The notes under the pieces: generated by a model
What the model was told of the DNA's origin: nothing
Seen by the model: the letters and a program-made list of their open reading frames with translations, nothing else
Databases searched by the model: none
Shown: positions 1 to 5,908 of the stretch, in pieces
Layout of the letters: every line of letters begins with the position of its first letter
How positions within the stretch are numbered: the stretch's first letter is position 1
Made by a program: the position numbers and the translations under genes
Assembly: GCA_900545365.1 (NCBI GenBank)
Contig: UQYL01000033.1
Span: 1-12,841 of the forward strand
Direction: 5' to 3'
Source of the DNA: an uncultured Dialister sp.
GTDB taxonomy: Bacteria; Bacillota; Negativicutes; Veillonellales; Dialisteraceae
Length of the DNA stretch: 12,841 bases

Positions 1-1
1 G

Positions 2-952
2 CCGTCTGTTCTTTCTGAGGAACAGCTGACAGCGCTCATGGACGGCGCGCGGCGGCATTTCCACATCCGCGGCGATGCGGAGATCACCATGGAGATGAAT
101 CCCTGCGACATGACGGACCGGTATCTGGAAACGGCGCGGGCGCTGGGGATCAACCGGCTGTCCGTGGGGATTCAGGCGCGGCAGGACAGGCTCCTCCGGT
201 ATATCGGACGGGGCCACACGGCAGCGGAGGCGGAAAGCGCCGTCCGCAGGGCCTATAAAAAGGGATTTCATAATATCAGCGCCGATCTCATGTATGACCT
301 GCCCGGACAGAGACCGGAAGATTTTGAGCGTTCCCTGCTCTGGGCCATGCATCTGCCGATCACGCATCTTTCCGTATACGGTCTCATTCTGGAAGAAGAA
401 ACGCTCTTCGGGCAGATGGCGGCGCAGGGCCGCCTGCTCCGGCCGACGGAAGCGGAGAGCTGGCGCATGTACCAGGACATGTGCCGCATTCCGCGCCATT
501 ACGGATTTGAGCGGTATGAAATATCCAGCTTTGCCCGGAACGGCTTCCGCTCCCGGCACAATCAGAAATACTGGCGTCTCGACGATTATCTCGGACTGGG
601 GCCCGCGGCGTGCTCCCGGATCGGGCATGAGCGGCGGCAGGTGCTTCCCGGCACGCGGCGGTACATAAAAGCGCTCCTCGAAGGACACGGCGCGCCGGAA
701 GAAACAGCGCGCCTGACAGAGCGGGAAGAGATGGAAGAGTACTGCTTCCTGCACCTGCGCATGAAAGAAGGCATTGATCTCGCCGATTTTCAGGCGAGGT
801 ACGGAGAACCGCCGGAAAAACGGTACGGAGAAAAAATCGAGATTCTGAAAAAAGAGGGGCTGCTGAGGGAGAGGAGCGGACATCTCATGATGACCGCCCG
901 CGGCGCGGCGCTGGGAAATCTGGTATTTGAAGAATTTCTTCTCGATCAATAA
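2..952 (+). CDS. hemW: HemW-like radical SAM protein (heme chaperone / coproporphyrinogen oxidase-like), 5' truncated
   Basis: The reading frame is open from the first bases of the window, so the gene starts upstream; 316 residues are present, and against a usual HemW length of about 375-380 roughly 60 N-terminal residues are missing. The 4Fe-4S CxxxCxxC motif of radical SAM enzymes would lie in that missing part. What remains matches HemW: a beta-strand EITMEMNP near 80-103, NRLSVGIQ, DLMYDLPGQ, HLSVYGL, the HNQKYW motif (557-574), and the C-terminal HemW winged-helix region. HemW proteins carry heme to target proteins; older annotations call them oxygen-independent coproporphyrinogen oxidase. 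Three usually conserved spots differ: NPGT reads NPCD (98-109), GVQSF reads GIQAR (167-181), and the Gly-Ala-His stretch after YLGxG reads GPAAC (599-613). It is followed at once by a terminator and so ends its transcription unit. The family call is firm; the exact role is less so. Confidence 0.85.
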   Translation, partial: PSVLSEEQLTALMDGARRHFHIRGDAEITMEMNPCDMTDRYLETARALGINRLSVGIQARQDRLLRYIGRGHTAAEAESAVRRAYKKGFHNISADLMYDLPGQRPEDFERSLLWAMHLPITHLSVYGLILEEETLFGQMAAQGRLLRPTEAESWRMYQDMCRIPRHYGFERYEISSFARNGFRSRHNQKYWRLDDYLGLGPAACSRIGHERRQVLPGTRRYIKALLEGHGAPEETARLTEREEMEEYCFLHLRMKEGIDLADFQARYGEPPEKRYGEKIEILKKEGLLRERSGHLMMTARGAALGNLVFEEFLLDQ

Positions 953-953
953 A

Positions 954-988
954 AAGAAAAGCAGCGTATGACGGCGCTGCTTTTTTTC
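954..988 (+). terminator. Intrinsic terminator after hemW
   Basis: AGCAGCG (960-966) pairs with CGCTGCT (975-981) around an 8-base loop, followed by a T run and preceded by an A run. The flanking A and T runs could make it work in both directions, but no minus-strand gene needs it here. Confidence 0.85.
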
Positions 989-1029
989 GTTCTTTTGGCG
1001 CAGATACTTTTCTTTTTGCCGCGGAGAAG

Positions 1030-1048
1030 CTATGATTAAACTATGATT
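1030..1048 (+). promoter_or_regulatory. Tandem CTATGATT repeat upstream of alr, candidate -10 region
   Basis: CTATGATT occurs at 1030-1037 and again at 1041-1048, 11 bases apart, about one helical turn. Each copy contains TATGAT, a 5/6 match to a sigma-A -10 box. No convincing -35 box lies at 16-18 bases from either. It could be a pair of overlapping -10 boxes or a small operator. It lies 32 bases or more upstream of the alr start codon and after the hemW terminator, where the alr promoter should be. Confidence 0.35.
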
Positions 1049-1079
1049 TTTGGATTTACACGAAACAGGAGGAACTATC

Positions 1080-2180
1080 ATGGCGGTTTCTGAGATCAGG
1101 ATCAATCTGAACGCGCTCAGACATAATATGCGGGTCATCCGGGAGCATCTCCCGAAGGAAGTCAATGTGCTGGCGGTTGTGAAGGCCAATGCCTACGGCC
1201 ACGGCGCGGTGCAGGCGCTCCGCATCGCTCTGGAAGAAGGATACTGCGCGGCGGCGGTGGCCCGTGTGGAAGAAGGGGCGGAGCTTCGGGAAGCGGGTTT
1301 CACCTGCCCGATCTACGTGCTCGGTCTGCCCCTTGCGGAAGACATGCCGACGGCTGTTCATTACGGACTGATTCCGCCGGTGGATGATACGGTCGATCTG
1401 GACGCGCTGGAAGCAGTGGCAGCGGCGGAAGGAAAAACGCTGGATGTGATGATCGCTGTCGACACGGGGATGAACCGCATCGGCGTTCATCCGGAAGATG
1501 TGCCCGCGCTCTGGGAAAAGCTGGAGAGCCTGCCTCATCTCCATATCCGCGGCACCTTCACGCACATGGCCACAGCAGACCATAAAGAAAAAGACGCGGC
1601 TCTCGCCCAGCTTGACCGCTTCGAGGAAGCCATTTCCCATATGAAAGTGACGGAAGATTTCGTCATCTCCTCGGCGAACAGCGCGGGCATCATCGATCTG
1701 CCCCGGAGCTGGCACAACCTGGCCCGGCCCGGCATCATCCTCTACGGCCCGCAGCCGTCTGACGTCATGACGAATACGCTCCCTCTGGAATACGTCATGT
1801 CCCTCGTGTCCCACGTGACCCATGTGCAGACGCTCCATAAAGGCGAAGCCATCGGCTACGGCGGCACCTATGTGGCGGATCATGACATGAAGACCGCCAC
1901 CATCCCCATCGGCTACGCCGACGGCTATCCCCGCATCCTCTCTAATAAGGGGGAAGTTCTCATCGGCGGGAAACGCCGCCGCATCGTGGGCCGCATCTGC
2001 ATGGATCAGTTCATGGTCGAAGCGGACGACACCGTCGTGCCCGGCGATGAAGCGGTGCTCCTCGGGAAGCAGGGCGGCGAAGAGATCACCATCGACGAGC
2101 TGACAAAGACCGCCGGCACCATCCCCCACGAAGTTCTGTGCGACTTGAAGCGCGTGCCGAAAGTGTGGGTGGAAGAATAA
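1080..2180 (+). CDS. alr: Alanine racemase (PLP-dependent)
   Basis: Converts L-alanine to D-alanine for peptidoglycan, in the cytoplasm, with pyridoxal phosphate. The protein is 366 residues, normal for Alr. The N-terminal TIM barrel carries the PLP lysine in AVVKANAYGHGA (Lys35). The C-terminal beta domain carries the second catalytic base, Tyr260, in AIGYGGTY, and the conserved GRICMDQ. HNLARPGIILYG, which contributes to the active site, is present. I chose ATG 1080 because AGGAGG at 1067-1072 sits 7 bases upstream; an in-frame TTG at 1050 would add ten residues that do not belong to the family and has no ribosome binding site. The gene stands alone between two terminators. A serine racemase or another VanT-like specificity cannot be excluded from sequence alone, but nothing points that way. 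Confidence 0.96.
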   Translation: MAVSEIRINLNALRHNMRVIREHLPKEVNVLAVVKANAYGHGAVQALRIALEEGYCAAAVARVEEGAELREAGFTCPIYVLGLPLAEDMPTAVHYGLIPPVDDTVDLDALEAVAAAEGKTLDVMIAVDTGMNRIGVHPEDVPALWEKLESLPHLHIRGTFTHMATADHKEKDAALAQLDRFEEAISHMKVTEDFVISSANSAGIIDLPRSWHNLARPGIILYGPQPSDVMTNTLPLEYVMSLVSHVTHVQTLHKGEAIGYGGTYVADHDMKTATIPIGYADGYPRILSNKGEVLIGGKRRRIVGRICMDQFMVEADDTVVPGDEAVLLGKQGGEEITIDELTKTAGTIPHEVLCDLKRVPKVWVEE

Positions 2181-2190
2181 ATGCAAAAGA

Positions 2191-2233
2191 AAACGGCCGA
2201 TGCCTGCCTTGTTGGCGGATCGGCCGTTTTTAT
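2191..2233 (+). terminator. Intrinsic terminator after alr
   Basis: Perfect 12-base stem AAAACGGCCGAT (2191-2202) with ATCGGCCGTTTT (2220-2231). The 17-base loop can itself form a short GCC/GGC pairing. It begins ten bases after the alr stop codon. Confidence 0.9.
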
Positions 2234-2390
2234 AAAATTTTTCGTCTCTGCGGATGAAAGCGGAAAACAGGAAGGCTGTGTGTCCATTTCTGATAGTGGA
2301 TGAAAAGTTATTGTATGATGATCCCAAAGCGTGATTTATCCTTGATAAGGGAAAATAATAAGTGTGAAGGATAGAAAGGAGAATGCGGTC

Positions 2391-2807
2391 ATGGGCCTAT
2401 TGGATTCGATCAAAAGCGGAGGCAGTTCGGGAAAAAACAAGATGCGTCCAAGCCCGGCGAGGGATTTTCTTGGACCGGAATGGTATGCCGTCGACTGCCG
2501 CGGCGCCAATCTCTACGTGCACGAAAACGCGGTGGTCATTGACAGGACCGGCGGCGGATTATGGAATGTGGGTGATAATAACTTCAAAGTGATTCCGTTT
2601 CGATCTATCGTGGCCGTACAGGCAAAATTGAAATCCACTCTGCTGAACGGATACATTGAATTTGAGACGGCGAACAGTCCCTTAAGCACCGGCAGCGATA
2701 AGGCGGAGCGGAGCAGTGAAAACGGCGTGATTTTAAGCGGAACGGATGAAAGGTATGAACAGGCTAAAGAAGCGTTGAAATATATCTTTTCCAAGATCTG
2801 CACATAA
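2391..2807 (+). CDS. Small protein resembling a bacterial PH domain (DUF4429-like)
   Basis: 138 residues from ATG 2391, which has AAAGGAG at 2375-2381; an in-frame GTG at 2364 lies upstream of that site and is unlikely. After a Gly/Ser/Lys-rich N-terminus (about residues 1-25) there is one compact beta-rich domain. Its pattern is that of stand-alone bacterial PH-like domains: a strand with VVIDRTGGGLWN, then FKVIPFRSIVAVQ, then LLNGYIEFET, then ENGVIL, and a closing helix EQAKEALKYIFSKI. No signal peptide or membrane segment is seen. A role in lipid or protein binding is only suggested by the fold; no enzymatic motif is present. It is monocistronic, with a candidate -10 TATGAT at 2314-2319, and convergent with the transporter gene. 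Its base composition is lower in GC than that of its neighbours. Confidence 0.7.
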   Translation: MGLLDSIKSGGSSGKNKMRPSPARDFLGPEWYAVDCRGANLYVHENAVVIDRTGGGLWNVGDNNFKVIPFRSIVAVQAKLKSTLLNGYIEFETANSPLSTGSDKAERSSENGVILSGTDERYEQAKEALKYIFSKICT

Positions 2808-2829
2808 AAAATTTTTTCATTTGAAATTT

Positions 2830-2876
2830 AAAATGCCGGGAGTCCCGTATGTCCTCTGTGTCATACGGAACATTTT
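2830..2876 (+). terminator. Hairpin after the PH-like gene, probable terminator
   Basis: CCGTATG (2845-2851) pairs with CATACGG (2862-2868), and an outer AAAATG (2830-2835) can pair with CATTTT (2871-2876). A competing CGGG/CCCG pairing lies at 2837-2847. The T tract is weak, so the stronger hairpin at 2906-2937 may do most of the work. Confidence 0.45.
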
Positions 2877-2905
2877 AGTTTCGAAGGCGAAGAAATGCAG
2901 ACATG

Positions 2906-2937
2906 AAAAAAGGCTTCTCTTTTTGGAGAGGCCCTTT
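2906..2937 (-). terminator. Terminator for the sodium symporter gene, possibly bidirectional
   Basis: Read on the minus strand, GGCCTCTC pairs with GAGAAGCC (plus-strand positions 2926-2933 and 2912-2919) with one C-A mismatch, followed by six T. On the plus strand the same hairpin has a G-U pair in place of the mismatch, followed by CTTTT, so it could also stop transcripts from the convergent PH-like gene. It starts 13 bases past the transporter stop codon. Confidence 0.75.
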
Positions 2938-2949
2938 TGTGTTGTGGAT

Positions 2950-4311
2950 TTACATGGAGAGATACCCCCCGGCGAGGACGATGAGGATGATGACCGGGAG
3001 GATGTGGGTGACGTAGCCCCGGGCGGAGCGGGGATAGGGGAGGCCTTTTCCGGCGCACGCTTCCCTGTAGAAATTGTCCCAGCCCCAGCCGCATTTCCGC
3101 GTGCAGAAAGCGAGGAAGACCAGACTTCCCATGGGGAGGAGGTTGTTGCTCATGATGAAGTCTTCCAGGGCGAGGATATTGGAGCCTTCGCCGAGGGGCT
3201 GGATGTCCGCCCAGACATTGAAGCCGAGGACGCACGGGAGGACGAGCACGGAGAGGAGGAGCGTGACGGTGACGGCGGCTCGCTTCCGGCTCCATCCGCT
3301 GTAGTCCATGTGCCATGTCATGATGTTTTCAATGACGGCAATGACCGTCGTGAGGGCGGCAAAGCACATAAAGAGGAAGAAAAGACTTCCCCAGAGGCGG
3401 CCTCCTTCCATACCGTTGAATACGTTGGGCAGCGTGACGAAGAGCAGATTCGGGCCGCTGTCCGGCTGGATGCCGAAGCTGGCGCATGCCGGGAAAATGA
3501 TGAGCCCGGAAATGATGGCGACCAGCGTATCGAGCACGGCCATGTAGAGGGCATTCTCCGTGAGGGAGCTGGATTTGTCGATGCGGCTCCCGAAGACGGA
3601 GAGCGTGCCCACGCCGACGCTCAGCGTGAAGAAGGCCTGTCCCATGGCCCCGAAGACGCATTCGGAAAGGCCGATATCCATCATCCGCCCGAAATCGGGG
3701 AGCAGGTAGTAGGCGAGGCCTTTTTCCGCGCCGGGAAGCAGGATGGAATTGGCTGCGAGCACGAGAAGGAGGGAGAAGAGGGCGATCATCATCCATTTCG
3801 TGATGCGTTCCACACCGTTCTGGATGCCCATGGCGCAGATGAGAGCGGAGACGGCGATGGTCACGACAGTGTAGAGAAACATGGTGACGGGATCGGCAAG
3901 GAGGCTGGCAAAGATGCCTGCCGCGGCTTCCGGTGAGAGTTCCTGGAAACGGCCCCGCATCGTCGCGGTGAAGTACCACAGGAGCCAGCCCGTGATGACG
4001 GTGTAGAACATCATGAGGAGGTAATTCCCGGCAAGCGACACGTATTTGAACCAGTGCCATTTCGAGCCTGCCGGTTCCAGTATGTCAAAGGAACGGGCGG
4101 TGCTCTGCTGGCTGGCGCGGCCCACGGCAAATTCCATGACGACGATGGGAAGAGAGAGAATCAGAAGAAAGGCGATGTAGAGCAGCACAAAGGACGCGCC
4201 GCCGTAGAGGCCGGTGATGTAGGGAAAACGCCATACGTTGCCCAGACCGATGGAACAGGCGGCAGTGATGAGGATAAATCCCAGACGGGAGGAAAAATGT
4301 TCTCGCTTCAT
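2950..4311 (-). CDS. Sodium-dependent transporter, neurotransmitter:sodium symporter (SNF/NSS) family
   Basis: An inner-membrane Na+-coupled transporter, most likely for an amino acid. The 453-residue protein opens with the family's hallmark: a basic MKREHFSSRLG start, then TM1 with the unwound ACSIGLGNVWRFPY motif (Asn25 corresponds to the Na+-binding Asn of LeuT). TM6 has the matching GQAFFTLSVGVG break. I count eleven hydrophobic segments, roughly at residues 11-31, 40-62, 88-115, 138-160, 171-195, 215-242, 251-277, 308-336, 344-363, 383-405 and 434-453. Eleven rather than twelve is common in the short bacterial members such as MhsT. Substrate cannot be read from sequence; tryptophan, tyrosine and other hydrophobic amino acids are typical for relatives. 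The ATG is supported by AAAGGAG six bases upstream on the minus strand (4318-4324). It is monocistronic, with its own promoter and terminator. Confidence 0.95.
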   Translation of the reverse strand: MKREHFSSRLGFILITAACSIGLGNVWRFPYITGLYGGASFVLLYIAFLLILSLPIVVMEFAVGRASQQSTARSFDILEPAGSKWHWFKYVSLAGNYLLMMFYTVITGWLLWYFTATMRGRFQELSPEAAAGIFASLLADPVTMFLYTVVTIAVSALICAMGIQNGVERITKWMMIALFSLLLVLAANSILLPGAEKGLAYYLLPDFGRMMDIGLSECVFGAMGQAFFTLSVGVGTLSVFGSRIDKSSSLTENALYMAVLDTLVAIISGLIIFPACASFGIQPDSGPNLLFVTLPNVFNGMEGGRLWGSLFFLFMCFAALTTVIAVIENIMTWHMDYSGWSRKRAAVTVTLLLSVLVLPCVLGFNVWADIQPLGEGSNILALEDFIMSNNLLPMGSLVFLAFCTRKCGWGWDNFYREACAGKGLPYPRSARGYVTHILPVIILIVLAGGYLSM

Positions 4312-4325
4312 GGAGAGCTCCTTTC

Positions 4326-4339
4326 GCGCCGCACGGCGC
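4326..4339 (-). promoter_or_regulatory. GC-rich inverted repeat in the transporter mRNA leader
   Basis: GCGCCG (4326-4331) and CGGCGC (4334-4339) are exact reverse complements separated by two bases; with the closing pair opened, a 5-bp stem with a 4-base loop forms. It lies directly upstream of the Shine-Dalgarno sequence (4318-4324) and downstream of the predicted promoter, so it would be in the 5' untranslated region. It could be a leader hairpin or a small operator; chance is possible in GC-rich DNA. Confidence 0.3.
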
Positions 4340-4357
4340 AGATGATTTGTTTACCTT

Positions 4358-4386
4358 ACTATATAGCAGGCGGCAGACCTGTGCAA
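4358..4386 (-). promoter_or_regulatory. Promoter of the sodium symporter gene
   Basis: On the minus strand a -10 TATAGT (plus 4358-4363, 5/6 match) lies 17 bases from a weak -35 TTGCAC (plus 4381-4386, 3/6 match). Spacing is ideal and it sits about 47 bases upstream of the start codon. Confidence 0.5.
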
Positions 4387-4431
4387 CTCTCTCGGCGGCC
4401 GGGCGATGCGGCACTTTTTTATAATTCTTTC

Positions 4432-4460
4432 TTTACAGAATGAAAAGGCCATGATATAAT
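4432..4460 (+). promoter_or_regulatory. Promoter of tRNA-Ala
   Basis: The -35 TTTACA (4432-4437, 5/6) and the perfect -10 TATAAT (4455-4460) have a 17-base spacer, plus an extended -10 TG at 4452-4453. The transcript would begin at about 4467, a few bases before the tRNA. It diverges from the symporter promoter. Confidence 0.85.
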
Positions 4461-4472
4461 TCATTCTGTCAT

Positions 4473-4548
4473 GGGGACGTAGCTCAGCTGGGAGAGCGCC
4501 TGCTTCGCATGCAGGAGGTCAAGAGTTCGATCCTCTCCGTCTCCACCA
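4473..4548 (+). tRNA. tRNA-Ala (anticodon CGC)
   Basis: 76 bases with encoded CCA. The acceptor stem GGGGACG/CGTCTCC contains the G3-U70 wobble pair that alanyl-tRNA synthetase recognises. The anticodon stem CCTGC/GCAGG closes the loop TTCGCAT, giving CGC, which reads GCG. The T-arm is standard. A CGC isoacceptor fits the heavy use of GCG alanine codons in the neighbouring genes; a TGC isoacceptor should exist elsewhere in the genome. Confidence 0.97.
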
Positions 4549-4554
4549 TGAAAG

Positions 4555-4583
4555 AAGAAGACTCGGTGCGCCGGGTCTTTTTT
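4555..4583 (+). terminator. Terminator after tRNA-Ala
   Basis: AGACTCGG (4559-4566) pairs with CCGGGTCT (4571-4578), with one wobble pair and a TGCG loop. It is followed by T residues through 4583, starts ten bases after the CCA end, and makes tRNA-Ala a separate transcript. Confidence 0.85.
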
Positions 4584-4682
4584 GATTTTCCCTATGAAAA
4601 AGGGAAAGCCTGTGGTATACTTACTTATCGTGAGGAAGCCTCGGAGACAGTACCGGTCTCTTTACAAAGTGCAGAAAAGGGC

Positions 4683-4711
4683 TTGACAAAAATACGTTGA
4701 ATGGGTATACT
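4683..4711 (+). promoter_or_regulatory. Promoter of the tRNA Asp-Phe-Leu-Leu operon
   Basis: A perfect -35 TTGACA (4683-4688) and -10 TATACT (4706-4711, 5/6) with a 17-base spacer, 15 bases upstream of tRNA-Asp. This is the closest match to a consensus sigma-A promoter in the window, as expected for stable RNA. Confidence 0.92.
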
Positions 4712-4726
4712 ATCAAAGTATCTTGC

Positions 4727-4803
4727 GGCCCGGTGGTGTAGTGGTCTAACATGCCGCCCTGTCACGGCGGAGATCGTCAGTTCAAATCTGATCCGGGTCG
4801 CCA
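4727..4803 (+). tRNA. tRNA-Asp (anticodon GTC)
   Basis: 77 bases with encoded CCA. The acceptor stem is GGCCCGG/CCGGGTC with one wobble pair, and the discriminator is G, as usual for Asp. The anticodon arm GCCGC-CTGTCAC-GGCGG gives GTC. First gene of the four-tRNA operon. Confidence 0.97.
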
Positions 4804-4812
4804 ATTTTATAT

Positions 4813-4888
4813 GCCTCGGTAGCTCAGTTGGTAGAGCAAAGGACTGAAAATCCTTGTGTCCACGGTTCGATTCCGTGCTGAGGCACCA
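4813..4888 (+). tRNA. tRNA-Phe (anticodon GAA)
   Basis: 76 bases with encoded CCA. The acceptor stem is GCCTCGG/CTGAGGC with one wobble. The anticodon arm AGGAC-TGAAAAT-CCTTG-type fold gives GAA. It starts nine bases after tRNA-Asp, so it is co-transcribed and cut out by processing. Confidence 0.97.
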
Positions 4889-4894
4889 TTATAT

Positions 4895-4980
4895 GCGGCT
4901 GTGGCGGAATGGCAGACGCGCTACTTTGAGGGGGTAGTGACCGTTAGGTCGTGTGAGTTCAAGTCTCACCAGCCGCACCA
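4895..4980 (+). tRNA. tRNA-Leu (anticodon GAG)
   Basis: 86 bases with encoded CCA and the long variable arm of class II tRNAs. The acceptor stem is GCGGCTG/CAGCCGC. The anticodon stem CTACT/GGTAG encloses the loop TTGAGGG, giving GAG, for CUC and CUU. It starts six bases after tRNA-Phe. Its D-arm and anticodon stem closely resemble those of the next tRNA-Leu, suggesting an old tandem duplication. Confidence 0.96.
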
Positions 4981-5015
4981 TATTTTTACCAACTGTGGTG
5001 CAGACAATTTCATAT

Positions 5016-5100
5016 GCGGTCGTGGCGGAACTGGCAGACGCGCTATCTTCAGGCGGTAGTGGGGTTACCCGTGAGAGTTCAAATCTCTCCGACCGCACCA
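5016..5100 (+). tRNA. tRNA-Leu (anticodon CAG)
   Basis: 85 bases with encoded CCA and a long variable arm. The acceptor stem GCGGTCG/CGACCGC is perfect. The anticodon stem CTATC/GGTAG encloses TTCAGGC, giving CAG, which reads CUG. It is separated from the GAG isoacceptor by a 35-base linker with no promoter of its own that I can see. Last gene of the operon. Confidence 0.96.
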
Positions 5101-5112
5101 CAAAAAAGGTGC

Positions 5113-5142
5113 AGGACATCCGAAAGGGTGTCCTTTTATTTT
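5113..5142 (+). terminator. Terminator of the tRNA operon, GAAA tetraloop
   Basis: A 9-bp stem, AGGACATCC (5113-5121) with GGGTGTCCT (5126-5134), is capped by a GAAA tetraloop and followed by TTTATTTT. It ends just before the Shine-Dalgarno sequence of the next gene, so read-through could also supply that gene. Confidence 0.92.
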
Positions 5143-5162
5143 GTCGACGGGAGGAGAAAGAA

Positions 5163-5810
5163 ATGAAGTACGGTACGGTCATTTTTGATATGGATGGGAC
5201 GATCCTGGATACGCTGGAAGACATGCAGGCGGCAGTCAACGCGGCTCTGGCGGAGGAAGGATTCCCCGTGAGGACGCTGGACGAAGTGCGCCGTTTCGTG
5301 GGGAACGGAAACCGCCTGCTCGCGGCGCGCGCTGTGCCGGAAGGCGCCGCGCCGGACGCGGCAGAGCGGGTCCTCCGCGGATTCCACCGGCATTACCGGG
5401 CGCACTGCGCTGATCATACGAAAGCCTACCGCGGCGTCATCCCGCTCATTGAAAGGCTCCGCGCCGCCGGTGTGAAGACGGCGGTGGTCTCGAATAAGGC
5501 GGACTATGCCGTGCAGGCGCTGGCGGAGAACTATTTTCCCGGCCTTTTTGATTTTGTCACCGGAGAAAGAGAAGGGATCCGGCGGAAACCGGCGCCGGAC
5601 GGTGTGCTCGCCGCCATGGAAGCGCTCGGCGCGGATCGGGCCCGCACGGTGTATGTGGGCGATTCGGAAGTCGATCTGGAAACGGCGGCGAACGCGGAGA
5701 TTCCGTGCATCGCCGTGTGCTGGGGATTCCGGACGAAAAGCGAGCTGCTGGCGCGCGGAGCGGAACGCATGGCGGATACGGCGGAGGCGCTGGAATTTCT
5801 GCTGCGGTAA
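5163..5810 (+). CDS. HAD-superfamily hydrolase, phosphoglycolate phosphatase (Gph)-like
   Basis: 215 residues, typical of the Gph/beta-phosphoglucomutase branch of HAD phosphatases with an alpha-helical cap after motif I. Motif I is FDMDGT (nucleophile Asp9, acid/base Asp11), motif II VVSNK (Ser110), motif III Lys142 in RRKPAPDG, and motif IV VGDSEVD (Asp167, Asp171). All catalytic residues are present. It likely removes phosphate from 2-phosphoglycolate formed in DNA repair or from a related small phosphoester; HAD substrate specificity cannot be fixed from sequence. ATG 5163 has GGGAGGAG six bases upstream. In-frame translation further upstream would run through the tRNA genes and is not real. 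No separate promoter is evident between the tRNA terminator and the start, so expression may depend on read-through from the tRNA operon. Confidence 0.9.
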   Translation: MKYGTVIFDMDGTILDTLEDMQAAVNAALAEEGFPVRTLDEVRRFVGNGNRLLAARAVPEGAAPDAAERVLRGFHRHYRAHCADHTKAYRGVIPLIERLRAAGVKTAVVSNKADYAVQALAENYFPGLFDFVTGEREGIRRKPAPDGVLAAMEALGADRARTVYVGDSEVDLETAANAEIPCIAVCWGFRTKSELLARGAERMADTAEALEFLLR

Positions 5811-5815
5811 ATGGG

Positions 5816-5847
5816 AAGTCCCGGAAATTTCCGGGGCTTTTTCTTTT
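5816..5847 (+). terminator. Terminator after the HAD phosphatase
   Basis: CCCGGAAATTTCCGGG (5820-5835) is a perfect palindrome, extended by A-T, G-C and T-G pairs outward to 5817-5838 and followed by TTTTTCTTTT. It begins six bases after the stop codon and separates this gene from polA. Confidence 0.9.
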
Positions 5848-5869
5848 GGGAAAGCGGCCTGCGGCATTA

Positions 5870-5878
5870 TGTTATAAT
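5870..5878 (+). promoter_or_regulatory. Extended -10 promoter of the polA operon
   Basis: TGTTATAAT combines an extended -10 TG with a perfect TATAAT (5873-5878). The position of the -35 (around 5850-5855, GAAAGC) is poor, which is typical when an extended -10 is present. It is 30 bases upstream of the polA start codon and downstream of the preceding terminator. Confidence 0.6.
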
Positions 5879-5908
5879 AAAAGTAATTGTATGCTTCGGA
5901 GGTGTCCT

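Noticed and set aside
4509..5059. Short open frames across the tRNA genes
   Set aside because: They read through mature tRNA sequence and the terminator; the tRNA folds explain this DNA fully.
4953..5162. Upstream in-frame extension of the HAD phosphatase
   Set aside because: It would translate tRNA-Leu and the terminator hairpin; ATG 5163 has an excellent ribosome binding site and begins at the usual family N-terminus.
5705..5908. Upstream in-frame extension of polA
   Set aside because: It overlaps the HAD gene, its terminator and the polA promoter; GTG 5909 has GGAGG at six bases and matches the family start.
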